A stretch of DNA of 6,248 nucleotides from CF-72 sp051006215 (GCA_051006215.1 JBPCIO010000350.1:1-6248), one strand, 5' to 3'; positions 1 to 5,534 are shown, counted from the stretch's first letter. Notes: generated by a model from the letters alone, not told the origin. A program made the numbers and translations.

Positions 1-121
1 AAGCGGGGTTGAGACGACGATGTCGTCGCCGCGCCTGGGGGATGGCATCCCATCATCGTCCGCCGAACCGGACCGCGGCGCAAGTGCCTGTCACGTCAGG
101 CAGGTGATGCGGGCCGGCTGC

Positions 122-223
122 GTCACCGACCGGAACACACGCAGGCCACCCTCGCGCGCGTCCGCGAGGATTTCGGTCGAGTCGACATCATGGTCAACAC
201 GCTGGCATCACCCGTGACCGCAC
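122..223 (+). pseudogene. Out-of-frame N-terminal remnants of the SDR reductase
   Basis: Pieces of the N-terminal half of a short-chain dehydrogenase are readable here, but in different frames. Positions 122-133 read VTDR (the usual DVTD segment) in frame 2. Positions 145-198 read ATLARVREDFGRVDIMVN in frame 1. Positions 201-223 read AGITRDRT in frame 3. Together they make the family sequence leading into the NNAG motif. The main reading frame then resumes at 224 in frame 2. The lesions implied are a shift between about 134 and 145, one lost base near 198-200 that splits NN|AG, and a loss of roughly 13-16 bases near 223, where family members carry a few more residues before the DDWD segment. 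The glycine-rich NAD(P)-binding loop would fall in 1-121 or before the window. I cannot read it there in any frame. This is either gene decay or poor sequence at a contig end. Confidence 0.6.
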
Positions 224-673
224 GTGGACGATTGGGATGCCGTCATCCGCACAAACCTGAGCGGCGTCTGGAATGGCTGCAAGGCGGCCCTACCGTATGT
301 GCTCGAGGCCGGCCCAGGTGGTCGCATCATCAGCCTGTCCAGCACCTCGTACCTCGGCAACTTCGGCCAGACCAACTACGCCGCGTCCAAGGCCGGCGTG
401 GTCGGTCTGACGCAGACGCTGGCGCTAGAGGTGGCGAGCTCAGGCGTGACCGTCAACGCGATCGCGCCGGGTTTCATCGACACGGAGATGACGCGCGCCA
501 TGCCCGCGGCGGCGTTCGAGCGTGCGATCGGCGCCGTGCCGCTGGGCCGCGCCGGACAACCGTCCGACGTGGCAGGCGTGGCGGCATTCCTGGCCTCCGA
601 CGACGCCGCGTACCTGACCGGCCAGGTGCTATTCGTGTGCGGCGGCTACAGCATCGGCGCCAGTCCGTCTTAA
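224..673 (+). CDS. SDR-family oxidoreductase, FabG/PhaB-like (C-terminal part, N-terminus disrupted)
   Basis: This is a NAD(P)H-dependent 3-oxoacyl/acetoacetyl reductase-type short-chain dehydrogenase, probably cytosolic. The readable frame opens at GTG 224 and gives 149 residues, whereas a full FabG/PhaB has about 245. The catalytic part is complete: TNLSGVWNG (conserved Asn11), the LSSTS strand with catalytic Ser39, and NYAASKAG with Tyr52 and Lys56 (Ser-to-Tyr spacing 13 as in E. coli FabG). After that come VTVNAIAPGFIDTEMT and the closing LASDDAAYLTGQ...GGY. No glycine-rich dinucleotide-binding loop is present, so this frame alone should not make an active enzyme. GTG 224 is where the intact frame begins, not a convincing start, because it lies inside the fold and no ribosome site is seen. 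Next to PHA genes a PhaB role (acetoacetyl-CoA to (R)-3-hydroxybutyryl-CoA) is attractive, but FabG or another SDR cannot be excluded. Confidence 0.7.
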   Translation: MDDWDAVIRTNLSGVWNGCKAALPYVLEAGPGGRIISLSSTSYLGNFGQTNYAASKAGVVGLTQTLALEVASSGVTVNAIAPGFIDTEMTRAMPAAAFERAIGAVPLGRAGQPSDVAGVAAFLASDDAAYLTGQVLFVCGGYSIGASPS

Positions 674-702
674 CGTTGGGTCGCCGACGCTGAAGCGGCC
701 AA

Positions 703-1086
703 CTAGTCTTGGTCGAGCCGCCCGAGCAGCCTGGTGCTGGACTGGTACGTTTTGAAGGTGGTTGCCTGAGCCTGCCGGGCCACGTCGACCCAGCGGCTGA
801 TCGCATCTGCGCGGAGCTTGGCGGAGGTCTCGAACAGGGCCTGGCTGCTGGCCAGGGCGGCGTTCTGCATCTCGAAGGTGGTGCGGAGGCTGGCGTCGGC
901 GACGGAGGTCCACAGCGACAACACGTCGCGATTGATCTCGCCAGCGAGATCCAGGTAGCGTTGGCCGGCGGCCAGGGCGGCCTGGGTCGTGCCGAGCGTG
1001 CGACGCGAGCTCTCGGTTGCGATGCGAACTGCTTCGTCGACGGCGGCGGTCGCAGCGTTGGTGGTAGCGGGGTTTGGGTTGGCCAT
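703..1086 (-). CDS. phaP: Phasin-like PHA granule-associated protein with two tandem 40-residue units
   Basis: This small (127 aa), Ala/Ser/Thr-rich, almost wholly helical protein has no signal peptide or membrane segment, as expected of phasins that coat PHA granules. Residues 35-74 and 75-114 align without gaps at a 40-residue offset. They share AALA and Gln (36-39, 42 / 76-79, 82), Asp54/94, Ser57/97, Trp59/99, Val-Ala 62-63/102-103 and Thr-Thr-Phe 69-71/109-111, which points to an internal duplication. The start chosen is the ATG at 1086, because AGGAGG lies 4 bases upstream (1096-1091). The frame stays open to an ATG at 1149, but that one would swallow the promoter. The gene is divergent from the PadR/PhaQ-like gene and convergent with the SDR, with 29 bases between the two stops. 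Its promoter (1168-1141) carries a palindrome, so repression by the neighbouring regulator is likely. The phasin call rests on composition, size and context rather than on a diagnostic motif. Confidence 0.65.
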   Translation of the reverse strand: MANPNPATTNAATAAVDEAVRIATESSRRTLGTTQAALAAGQRYLDLAGEINRDVLSLWTSVADASLRTTFEMQNAALASSQALFETSAKLRADAISRWVDVARQAQATTFKTYQSSTRLLGRLDQD

Positions 1087-1090
1087 AGGG

Positions 1091-1096
1091 CCTCCT
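1091..1096 (-). promoter_or_regulatory. Ribosome binding site of the phasin gene
   Basis: Read on the - strand, AGGAGG stands 4 bases before ATG 1086, inside the longer AGAGGAGG. It decides the phasin start against the in-frame ATG at 1149, which has no such site. Confidence 0.8.
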
Positions 1097-1114
1097 CTGC
1101 TGTTCGCGAAGTCT

Positions 1115-1133
1115 GCTACCAGCGTTCGGTAGC
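1115..1133. repeat. Inverted repeat GCTACC-N7-GGTAGC in the divergent control region
   Basis: Perfect 6-bp arms (1115-1120 and 1128-1133) are separated by 7 bases. On the - strand the repeat begins at about the expected phasin transcription start, so it could be a hairpin at the 5' end of that mRNA or a second regulator half-site pair. The symmetry is seen directly; any function is inferred. Confidence 0.4.
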
Positions 1134-1140
1134 TATATGC

Positions 1141-1168
1141 AGTATACATCTAGATGTGTTAGAGTCAA
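1141..1168 (-). promoter_or_regulatory. Sigma70-type promoter for the phasin gene
   Basis: On the - strand, TTGACT (1168-1163, five of six to TTGACA) is followed after 16 bases by TATACT (1146-1141, five of six to TATAAT). Transcription would start near 1134, giving a leader of about 47 bases that carries the AGGAGG site before ATG 1086. The -35 box ends only 3 bases short of the GTG start of the divergent regulator gene. No equally good promoter is visible on the + strand: TATACA (1143-1148) and TAGAGT (1160-1165) are the best -10 candidates there, and neither has a recognisable -35. The second would give an almost leaderless message. Confidence 0.6.
1146..1157. promoter_or_regulatory. Perfect palindrome ACATCTAGATGT, probable PadR/PhaQ operator
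   Basis: This 12-bp perfect palindrome lies in the 16-base spacer of the phasin promoter and touches the first base of its -10 box. The outer ACAT/ATGT tetranucleotides are the half-site letters known for PadR-family operators, although there the usual order is ATGT-N8-ACAT. Here it is ACAT-N4-ATGT. The site sits 14 bases before the regulator start, so one bound dimer could block the phasin promoter and the regulator's own transcription together. The palindrome is seen directly. Its binding partner is inferred. Confidence 0.5.
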
Positions 1169-1171
1169 GTC

Positions 1172-1630
1172 GTGCCGCGTCGTCGCCCAGCACCAGCCTC
1201 CGCTCCGTCTGAGGAGCCGGCCTCTGCCGATGCCGAGCCAACAGTTTCAGCTCGCTCCGCGCCAGGCGCCCCGCCGACTGGCTGGTCTCCGCGCGACATC
1301 GTGGTCCCGTACATTCTGCTGGCCGTCTCCCTGCAGCGCGCCCATGGCTACCTCATCGAGGAATACCTGCGCAGCGCTGGTTTCTTCAATCTCGAAATGA
1401 GCACGCTGTACCGGACCCTGCGCCAGCTCGAAAAGGATGGCCTGTTGCGCTCGATCTGGGAACCCGGCCCGACCGGTCCTGCGCGGCGCGTCTACTCGCT
1501 TACTGACGTCGGTCTCAGCTGGCTGGATGCCTGGGCCGACACGCTGGGCACGTACCGCCGCATGCTCGATCAATTCTTCGGTCTGTACGCCGGCGATGCT
1601 GGCGGGCGGGCCACCCACAAGGAGCCCTGA
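1172..1630 (+). CDS. phaQ: PadR-family transcriptional regulator, PhaQ-like PHA-responsive repressor
   Basis: This is a winged-helix DNA-binding protein (152 aa). Residues 41-122 follow the PadR plan: VVPYILLAVSLQRAHGYLI, then MSTLYRTLRQLEKDGLL as recognition helix region, then the wing with GPARRVYSLTDVG. The next stretch, WLDAWADTLGTYRRMLDQFF, is typical of PhaQ, the PadR-type repressor of Bacillus megaterium that controls its own gene and phaP and responds to polymer. Residues 1-38 are a Pro/Ala/Ser-rich, probably disordered extension not expected in PhaQ. The start is the GTG at 1172. No other start in frame keeps the whole domain, but the ribosome site is poor (only GAG-like bases upstream), so translation may be weak or the mRNA nearly leaderless. 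It heads an operon whose next gene starts 6 bases after its stop. Family assignment is strong. The PHA-sensing role is inferred from similarity and position. Confidence 0.85.
   Translation: MPRRRPAPASAPSEEPASADAEPTVSARSAPGAPPTGWSPRDIVVPYILLAVSLQRAHGYLIEEYLRSAGFFNLEMSTLYRTLRQLEKDGLLRSIWEPGPTGPARRVYSLTDVGLSWLDAWADTLGTYRRMLDQFFGLYAGDAGGRATHKEP
1619..1624 (+). promoter_or_regulatory. Ribosome binding site candidate of the PhaR-like gene
   Basis: AAGGAG lies within the end of the regulator gene, 12 bases before ATG 1637. The spacing is longer than ideal and suggests translational coupling to the upstream gene. Confidence 0.45.
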
Positions 1631-1636
1631 AGCGAG

Positions 1637-2119
1637 ATGAGCCGCCCATCCGAACATCAATCCTCGGCGCCTGGCCGGCCGGTCGATCCGTTCGAGCTCT
1701 GGCGTCAAATTTACGAGACCAACGAGCGCGCCTGGAACGCCGTGCTCGAACAGACCGTCTCCAGCCCAGCGTTTGCGGAATCGAGTGGCAAGATCCTCGA
1801 GACGTTCCTGTCGGCCCAGAAGACGGTGCGCGAGAACATGCGCTCGTACCTGGAGCAGATCAATCTGCCCACCCGCGAGGACATCGCCCGACTGGGCGAG
1901 CTCATCGTGTCGCTTGAAGAAGAGGTCGACCAATTGGACGATCGCCTGGGGCGGGTGGAACACGCACTCACCGACGCAGGCTCCGGCTCGCCGCCGCCCA
2001 CGCCCGCCTCGGCGTCCGTGTCGAAGGCCGCAACACCCGACGCATCGGCCCGGGCTCGAACAACACCCACCAGTGCCCCACGTCGGGCCGCGCGCCAGTC
2101 GCCCAAGAAGGCCAGCTAA
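1637..2119 (+). CDS. phaR: PHA synthase accessory subunit, PhaR/PhaE-like
   Basis: This is the probable partner subunit needed by the short synthase encoded just downstream (PhaR here means the class IV synthase subunit, not the unrelated repressor of the same name). It is 160 residues long, close to Bacillus PhaR and far shorter than class III PhaE (about 360). Residues 17-36 (DPFELWRQIYETNERAWNAV) match the N-terminal DPxxxW...YE signature. Residues 68-83 (MRSYLEQINLPTREDI) hold the conserved N-[LM/V]-P-[ST]-[RK]-x-[DE] segment that joins the helical body to a final coiled coil (about 84-111, LGELIVSLEEEVDQLDDRL). Residues 113-160 are a low-complexity Ser/Pro/Ala/Thr tail ending in basic residues (RRAARQSPKK). 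The gene lies 6 bases after the regulator and 6 before phaC, so the three are almost certainly co-transcribed. Whether it is PhaR or a shortened PhaE is uncertain. Confidence 0.8.
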   Translation: MSRPSEHQSSAPGRPVDPFELWRQIYETNERAWNAVLEQTVSSPAFAESSGKILETFLSAQKTVRENMRSYLEQINLPTREDIARLGELIVSLEEEVDQLDDRLGRVEHALTDAGSGSPPPTPASASVSKAATPDASARARTTPTSAPRRAARQSPKKAS

Positions 2120-2125
2120 GCTGCC

Positions 2126-3190
2126 GTGGCCGCATCCTCCGATGCAACCAGCAGCCGCGCCATCGACATGCTGCACACGGTGCTGTCTGCGCGCGACGCT
2201 CCCGTCGGGACAACCCCGCACGAGTGCGTCTGGCGGAAGAACAAGGCTTGCCTGTATCGCTACACGCGTCAGACTCCACCCACGCATAGCACTCCGGTGT
2301 TCCTGGTCCTGCCGCTCATCAACCGCGCCTACATCCTGGATCTGCGGCCGGGCAGCAGCTTCGTGGAGCACCTGCTTCACGAAGGGTTCGACGTGTTTTT
2401 GCTGGACTGGGGCATCCCCGGCGACGAAGACCGCGGGCTGGACCTCACCACACTGCTGACGCGCTACTTGCCGCGCGCGACACGCAAGGCCAGCGAGGTG
2501 GCCGGCGGAGTGCCGCTGACGATCCTCGGGTACTGCATCGGCGGGAGCCTTGCCGCTTGCTACACCGCTCTGTACCCGGACACGCCGGTCCAGGTGCGGA
2601 ACCTCGTCCTGTTCACCACTCCGATCGATTTCTCCGATTCCGGCAAGTTTGGGGCGATGACCGCCAGAGGCGTATTCCCAATTGAGCAGCTGACCTCAAT
2701 GTTGCCGCTCGTGCCAGGTCAAATGCCAGACATGGGCGCCAAGCTGCTGAATCCGCTGCCCACAACCATGGGCACGTACGTACGTCTGTGGAGCAAACTC
2801 GAGGATGCGGACTTTGACGTGGCCGGCTGGCAAGCCATGTTTCGATGGGTAAACGAAGGCGTGCCGTTTCCCAGCGCCGCCTACCGCCAGTGGATCACCG
2901 AGTTCTATCAGGACAACAAGCTTGCCCGCGGCCGCCTCGAGATCGATGGACGAAGGGTGCGTCTGGCGAGCATCCGTTGTCCTTTGTTGAACGTCGCTGC
3001 CGCAGGTGATGAAATTGCGCCGCGCCCGACGACGCGCGCCATCATGCGCCTGACCAGCAGCACGGACACGGAAGAGATCGTCTTGCAGGGCGGCCATGTG
3101 GGCGTCGTGGTTGGCCGCGCAGCCCGCACCAGGCTGTGGCCGAAGGTGACGGACTGGCTGAGCCGGCACGACGCAGCCCAGACGGCGTAA
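2126..3190 (+). CDS. phaC: PHA synthase catalytic subunit, class III/IV type (PhaC)
   Basis: This enzyme polymerises (R)-3-hydroxyacyl-CoA into PHA with release of CoA, at the granule surface. It has 354 residues, the size of class III/IV PhaC (about 355-362), and an alpha/beta-hydrolase fold. Residues 58-95 (VFLVLPLINRAYILDLRPG... FDVFLLDWG) match the family core. The lipase-like box GYCIGG (135-140) gives nucleophile Cys137, AAGDEIAP gives Asp295, and QGGHVGVVVG gives His324. The Asp-to-His spacing of 29 equals that of Allochromatium vinosum PhaC (Asp302, His331), so the triad is complete. The start is the GTG at 2126, 6 bases after phaR. The ribosome site is weak (GAAGG some 15 bases back), so coupling to phaR translation is likely; the in-frame ATG at 2168 is an alternative. 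It should need the PhaR-like partner for activity. Family is clear; the III versus IV split rests on the neighbours. Confidence 0.92.
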   Translation: MAASSDATSSRAIDMLHTVLSARDAPVGTTPHECVWRKNKACLYRYTRQTPPTHSTPVFLVLPLINRAYILDLRPGSSFVEHLLHEGFDVFLLDWGIPGDEDRGLDLTTLLTRYLPRATRKASEVAGGVPLTILGYCIGGSLAACYTALYPDTPVQVRNLVLFTTPIDFSDSGKFGAMTARGVFPIEQLTSMLPLVPGQMPDMGAKLLNPLPTTMGTYVRLWSKLEDADFDVAGWQAMFRWVNEGVPFPSAAYRQWITEFYQDNKLARGRLEIDGRRVRLASIRCPLLNVAAAGDEIAPRPTTRAIMRLTSSTDTEEIVLQGGHVGVVVGRAARTRLWPKVTDWLSRHDAAQTA

Positions 3191-3193
3191 TTC

Positions 3194-3198
3194 GGGAG
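3194..3198 (+). promoter_or_regulatory. Ribosome binding site of the class I synthase
   Basis: GGGAG stands 6 bases before ATG 3205. The frame remains open upstream to 3136, inside the previous gene, and this site decides for the downstream ATG. Confidence 0.6.
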
Positions 3199-3204
3199 CA
3201 GATC

Positions 3205-4929
3205 ATGGACGCAGTAAACCCAGATGGCTGGAGCCAGCTGATCGACACCCTGTGGCAAGCCAATCCACTGTCCAGGCTCGTGCCGCTCAGCCCGGGTGAG
3301 GTCAGCAAAGCCCTCCAGCAAGTCTGGCTCGACGGCCTCAAGCATCCGAACCGCGGCCTGGCCGCCTACGCCGATTTCGCGGCCCAGTCGACACAGGTCT
3401 GGACGACGGCCGTACTCAACATGTGGGGCCTGCCTGCGCCGCAGACGCAGCCGGTGGCCACACCTGAGGCCGGCGACAAGCGCTTCAGCACCCCAGATTG
3501 GCAACGCAACGCAGCCTTCGACGGCATCAAGCAGAGCTACTTGCTCGGTGCGGCGGCACTCCTCAAGTCGGCGGCCAGCGTCGAGGGGCTGGACCATTCT
3601 CAACAACGCAAGCTCCAGTTCTATCTCCGCCAGTTCGTGGATGCTATCAGTCCAACGAACTCGCTCTTCACCAATCCGCAGGTCATCCACGAGACCATCG
3701 AGAGTGGCGGGCGCAACCTGGTGAACGGGACCCAGCACCTCCTGCGTGATCTAGCAGCGGGCGAGATCAAGATGACGGACAAGCAGGCTTTTACGCCTGG
3801 GCGAAATCTGGCCCTGACAAACGGTCAGGTTGTGCATCGCAACAAGCTCATCGAGCTGATCCAGTACACCCCCACCACCGACACGGTCCAGTCAATCCCG
3901 CTGCTGTTCATTCCACCCTGGATCAACAAGTACTACATCCTCGATATGCAGCCGCAGAACAGCCTGATCAAGTTCCTGGTGGATCAGGGCTTCACGGTAT
4001 TCGTGATCAGCTGGAAGAATCCCGACGCCTCGATGGAAGACACCACCTTCGACGACTACCTCGAGCTGGGTCCGCTGACCGGTCTAGGTGTGGCCAAGGA
4101 AATCACTGGTTCGCCGACCGTCAATCCGGTTGGCTACTGCATTGGCGGCACACTGCTGAGCATGACCTTGCCGTACCTTGCGGCAACGCGGGATAACTCC
4201 GTCAATGCCGCGACGTTCCTGGTCGCCCTGCAGGATTTCACCGAAGTCGGCGACACCGCGGTGTTCATCGACGAGCCCCAGGTAGCGTACATGGAGCAAC
4301 AGATGCTGCAACGCGGGTATCTGGAAAGCCGCTCCATGGCCACCATGTTCAACTTGCTGCGGGCGAACGATCTGATCTGGAGCAACGTGGTCAACAACTA
4401 CTTGCTGGGAAAGGAGCCACCGGCGTTCGACCTGCTTTACTGGAATGCCGATGGCACGCGGATGGCGCGCGCGGCGCACTCGTTCTACATCCGCCACACG
4501 TACCTGGAGAACAACCTGATCAAGCCCAACCACGTGTCGCTCAAAGGCGTGCCTATCGATCTGGCGCAAATCCATCAGGACATCTACGCCGTCGGCACCG
4601 AGCAGGACCATATCGTTCCCTGGCGGTCGGCGTGGCGCATCACGCAGCTGGCAAGCGGCAAGTCGCGCTTCGTGGTCGGCGGTAGCGGACACATCGCCGG
4701 AGTGATCAATCCGCCCACGCGCGGTCGGGGCTACTGGAGCAATCCGGATGCAGCCGCCAGCGCCGACGCCTGGATGGAGGGCGCGACCCGCCGAGACGGC
4801 AGCTGGTGGTCGGACTGGATCGAGTGGCTGCGTCCGCGCTCAGGTAAACGGGTTTCGGCGCCCTCGGTGGGCAGTAAACGCCACCCACCCCTGGTGGCAG
4901 CACCCGGCTCATTCGTGCTGGAGCAGTAG
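3205..4929 (+). CDS. phaC: Class I-type PHA synthase (PhaC)
   Basis: This is a second, self-sufficient PHA polymerase acting on (R)-3-hydroxyacyl-CoA. It has 574 residues, as usual for class I (about 560-600), against 354 for its neighbour. Residues 95-260 form the PhaC N-terminal domain (SPTNSLFTNPQV, MTDKQAFTPGRNLALT, LIELIQYTPTT). The alpha/beta-hydrolase part follows with FIPPWINKYYILDMQP (235-250), GYCIGG (310-315, nucleophile Cys312), FNLLRANDLIW (382-392), TEQDHIVPW (Asp468) and GGSGHIAGVINPP (His496). The Asp-to-His spacing of 28 equals that of Cupriavidus necator PhaC (Asp480, His508), so all catalytic residues are present. The protein ends in the usual APGSFVLE. The start is ATG 3205, supported by GGGAG; the longer reading from 3136 would overlap the previous gene by 55 bases. 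It follows that gene by 14 bases and closes the operon. Finding it directly behind a class III/IV synthase is unusual. Confidence 0.95.
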   Translation: MDAVNPDGWSQLIDTLWQANPLSRLVPLSPGEVSKALQQVWLDGLKHPNRGLAAYADFAAQSTQVWTTAVLNMWGLPAPQTQPVATPEAGDKRFSTPDWQRNAAFDGIKQSYLLGAAALLKSAASVEGLDHSQQRKLQFYLRQFVDAISPTNSLFTNPQVIHETIESGGRNLVNGTQHLLRDLAAGEIKMTDKQAFTPGRNLALTNGQVVHRNKLIELIQYTPTTDTVQSIPLLFIPPWINKYYILDMQPQNSLIKFLVDQGFTVFVISWKNPDASMEDTTFDDYLELGPLTGLGVAKEITGSPTVNPVGYCIGGTLLSMTLPYLAATRDNSVNAATFLVALQDFTEVGDTAVFIDEPQVAYMEQQMLQRGYLESRSMATMFNLLRANDLIWSNVVNNYLLGKEPPAFDLLYWNADGTRMARAAHSFYIRHTYLENNLIKPNHVSLKGVPIDLAQIHQDIYAVGTEQDHIVPWRSAWRITQLASGKSRFVVGGSGHIAGVINPPTRGRGYWSNPDAAASADAWMEGATRRDGSWWSDWIEWLRPRSGKRVSAPSVGSKRHPPLVAAPGSFVLEQ

Positions 4930-5018
4930 CACCTGGAGGCGCCCGGGTCGTGGCCAAGGAGCCTCAGCCGTGTTGGGAAATCAATGCCGGGCTGGGTCAG
5001 GGCTGTACCCTAAAGGCC
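4930..5018. other. Intergenic stretch after the pha operon
   Basis: No gene is visible. A weak GAGGC/GCCTC pairing (4936-4940 with 4961-4965) encloses 20 bases and has no following T-run, so it is not a convincing terminator. I see no clear promoter for the next gene either; read-through from the operon or a non-consensus promoter is possible. Confidence 0.5.
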
Positions 5019-5026
5019 AGGAGGTG
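5019..5026 (+). promoter_or_regulatory. Strong ribosome binding site of the CHRD gene
   Basis: AGGAGGTG is a near-perfect complement to the 16S rRNA tail, 5 bases before ATG 5032. It favours that ATG over the TTG directly in front of it at 5029. Confidence 0.8.
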
Positions 5027-5031
5027 TCTTG

Positions 5032-5526
5032 ATGCAGCGCCGAATACTCGCTCCAATGGTCCTGGGGGCTTGCCTGCTTGTGGGTGGCGTGGCTCACGCT
5101 CAGGAGATCCACCCAGCCTTCGTGACCGTGCTGTCCGGGTCAGACGAGGTCCCGGCTCGGGCCACGCTTGCGCGCGGGACCGCCGACGTATTAATCAGCC
5201 ACGATGGCAACACGGCCTATTACGCCGTCACCGCCACGGATGCCTCAACCGCCATCGCAGCTGCGCACATCCACATCGCTCCAAAAGGTACGAACGGGCC
5301 GGTCGTCGTCACGCTGTGCTCAGCTCAGACCAAGCCGTGCGGCACAGAAGGGATCGTCGCCCAGGGCACCTTCACCGACGCCGACTTGACCGGCCCGATG
5401 CAGGGTGGTGCTCTGGGGGACCTGATCGAGCAAATGCAGCAGGGCAACGCGTACGTCAATTTCCACACCACGAAATTTCCAGATGGCGAGGGCCGCGGAC
5501 AACTGATGGACCCGTCCTCAAACTGA
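5032..5526 (+). CDS. Secreted CHRD-domain protein
   Basis: This 164-residue exported protein carries one CHRD domain, first defined in the animal protein chordin and widespread in bacteria without a settled function. Residues 1-23 are a Sec signal peptide: basic MQRR, a hydrophobic core APMVLGACLLVGGVA, and an AHA/QE type I cleavage site after Ala23. Cys14 in LGAC looks like a lipobox but sits too close to the N-terminus. The CHRD domain covers about 29-158: LSGSDEVPA, then AAHIHIAPKGTNGPVVVTL (His79, His81), then NAYVNFHTTKFPDGEGRGQL (His145). Cys96 and Cys103 could form a disulfide. The start is ATG 5032, fixed by AGGAGGTG. It is about 100 bases from the pha operon and 8 bases before the oxidoreductase gene. 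A link to PHA metabolism is not apparent; the exported location argues against a direct one. Confidence 0.85.
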   Translation: MQRRILAPMVLGACLLVGGVAHAQEIHPAFVTVLSGSDEVPARATLARGTADVLISHDGNTAYYAVTATDASTAIAAAHIHIAPKGTNGPVVVTLCSAQTKPCGTEGIVAQGTFTDADLTGPMQGGALGDLIEQMQQGNAYVNFHTTKFPDGEGRGQLMDPSSN

Positions 5527-5534
5527 ACGAGCCG

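Noticed and set aside
190..693. 167-codon + strand frame starting at ATG 190
   Set aside because: Only its first few codons (MVN) belong to the SDR; the rest is an Arg-rich out-of-frame reading of the same gene.
674..702. Possible bidirectional terminator between the convergent SDR and phasin genes
   Set aside because: No convincing stem or T-run is found in these 29 bases.
1103..1110. Palindrome TTCGCGAA in the phasin leader
   Set aside because: An 8-bp GC-centred palindrome is expected by chance in such DNA, and no second copy or symmetric flank is seen.
1087..1149. N-terminal extension of the phasin to ATG 1149
   Set aside because: It would place the promoter -10 box and the palindrome inside the gene, and it lacks a ribosome site, while ATG 1086 has AGGAGG at the right spacing.
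1247..2380. Long open frame on the - strand (377 codons) opposite the regulator and phaR
   Set aside because: It lies wholly antisense to three well-supported genes, has no family motif or ribosome site, and is the kind of shadow frame common in GC-rich DNA.
2774..2785. ACGTACGTACGT, a short tandem and self-complementary run
   Set aside because: It lies in mid-gene and encodes ordinary conserved residues (GTYVRL) of the synthase, so it is probably chance.
3136..3204. Longer start of the class I synthase inside the preceding gene
   Set aside because: It needs a 55-base overlap, the added residues are only the out-of-frame reading of the short synthase's end, and ATG 3205 has a GGGAG site.
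4936..4965. Possible terminator hairpin after the pha operon
   Set aside because: It has only 5 paired bases, a 20-base loop and no T-run.
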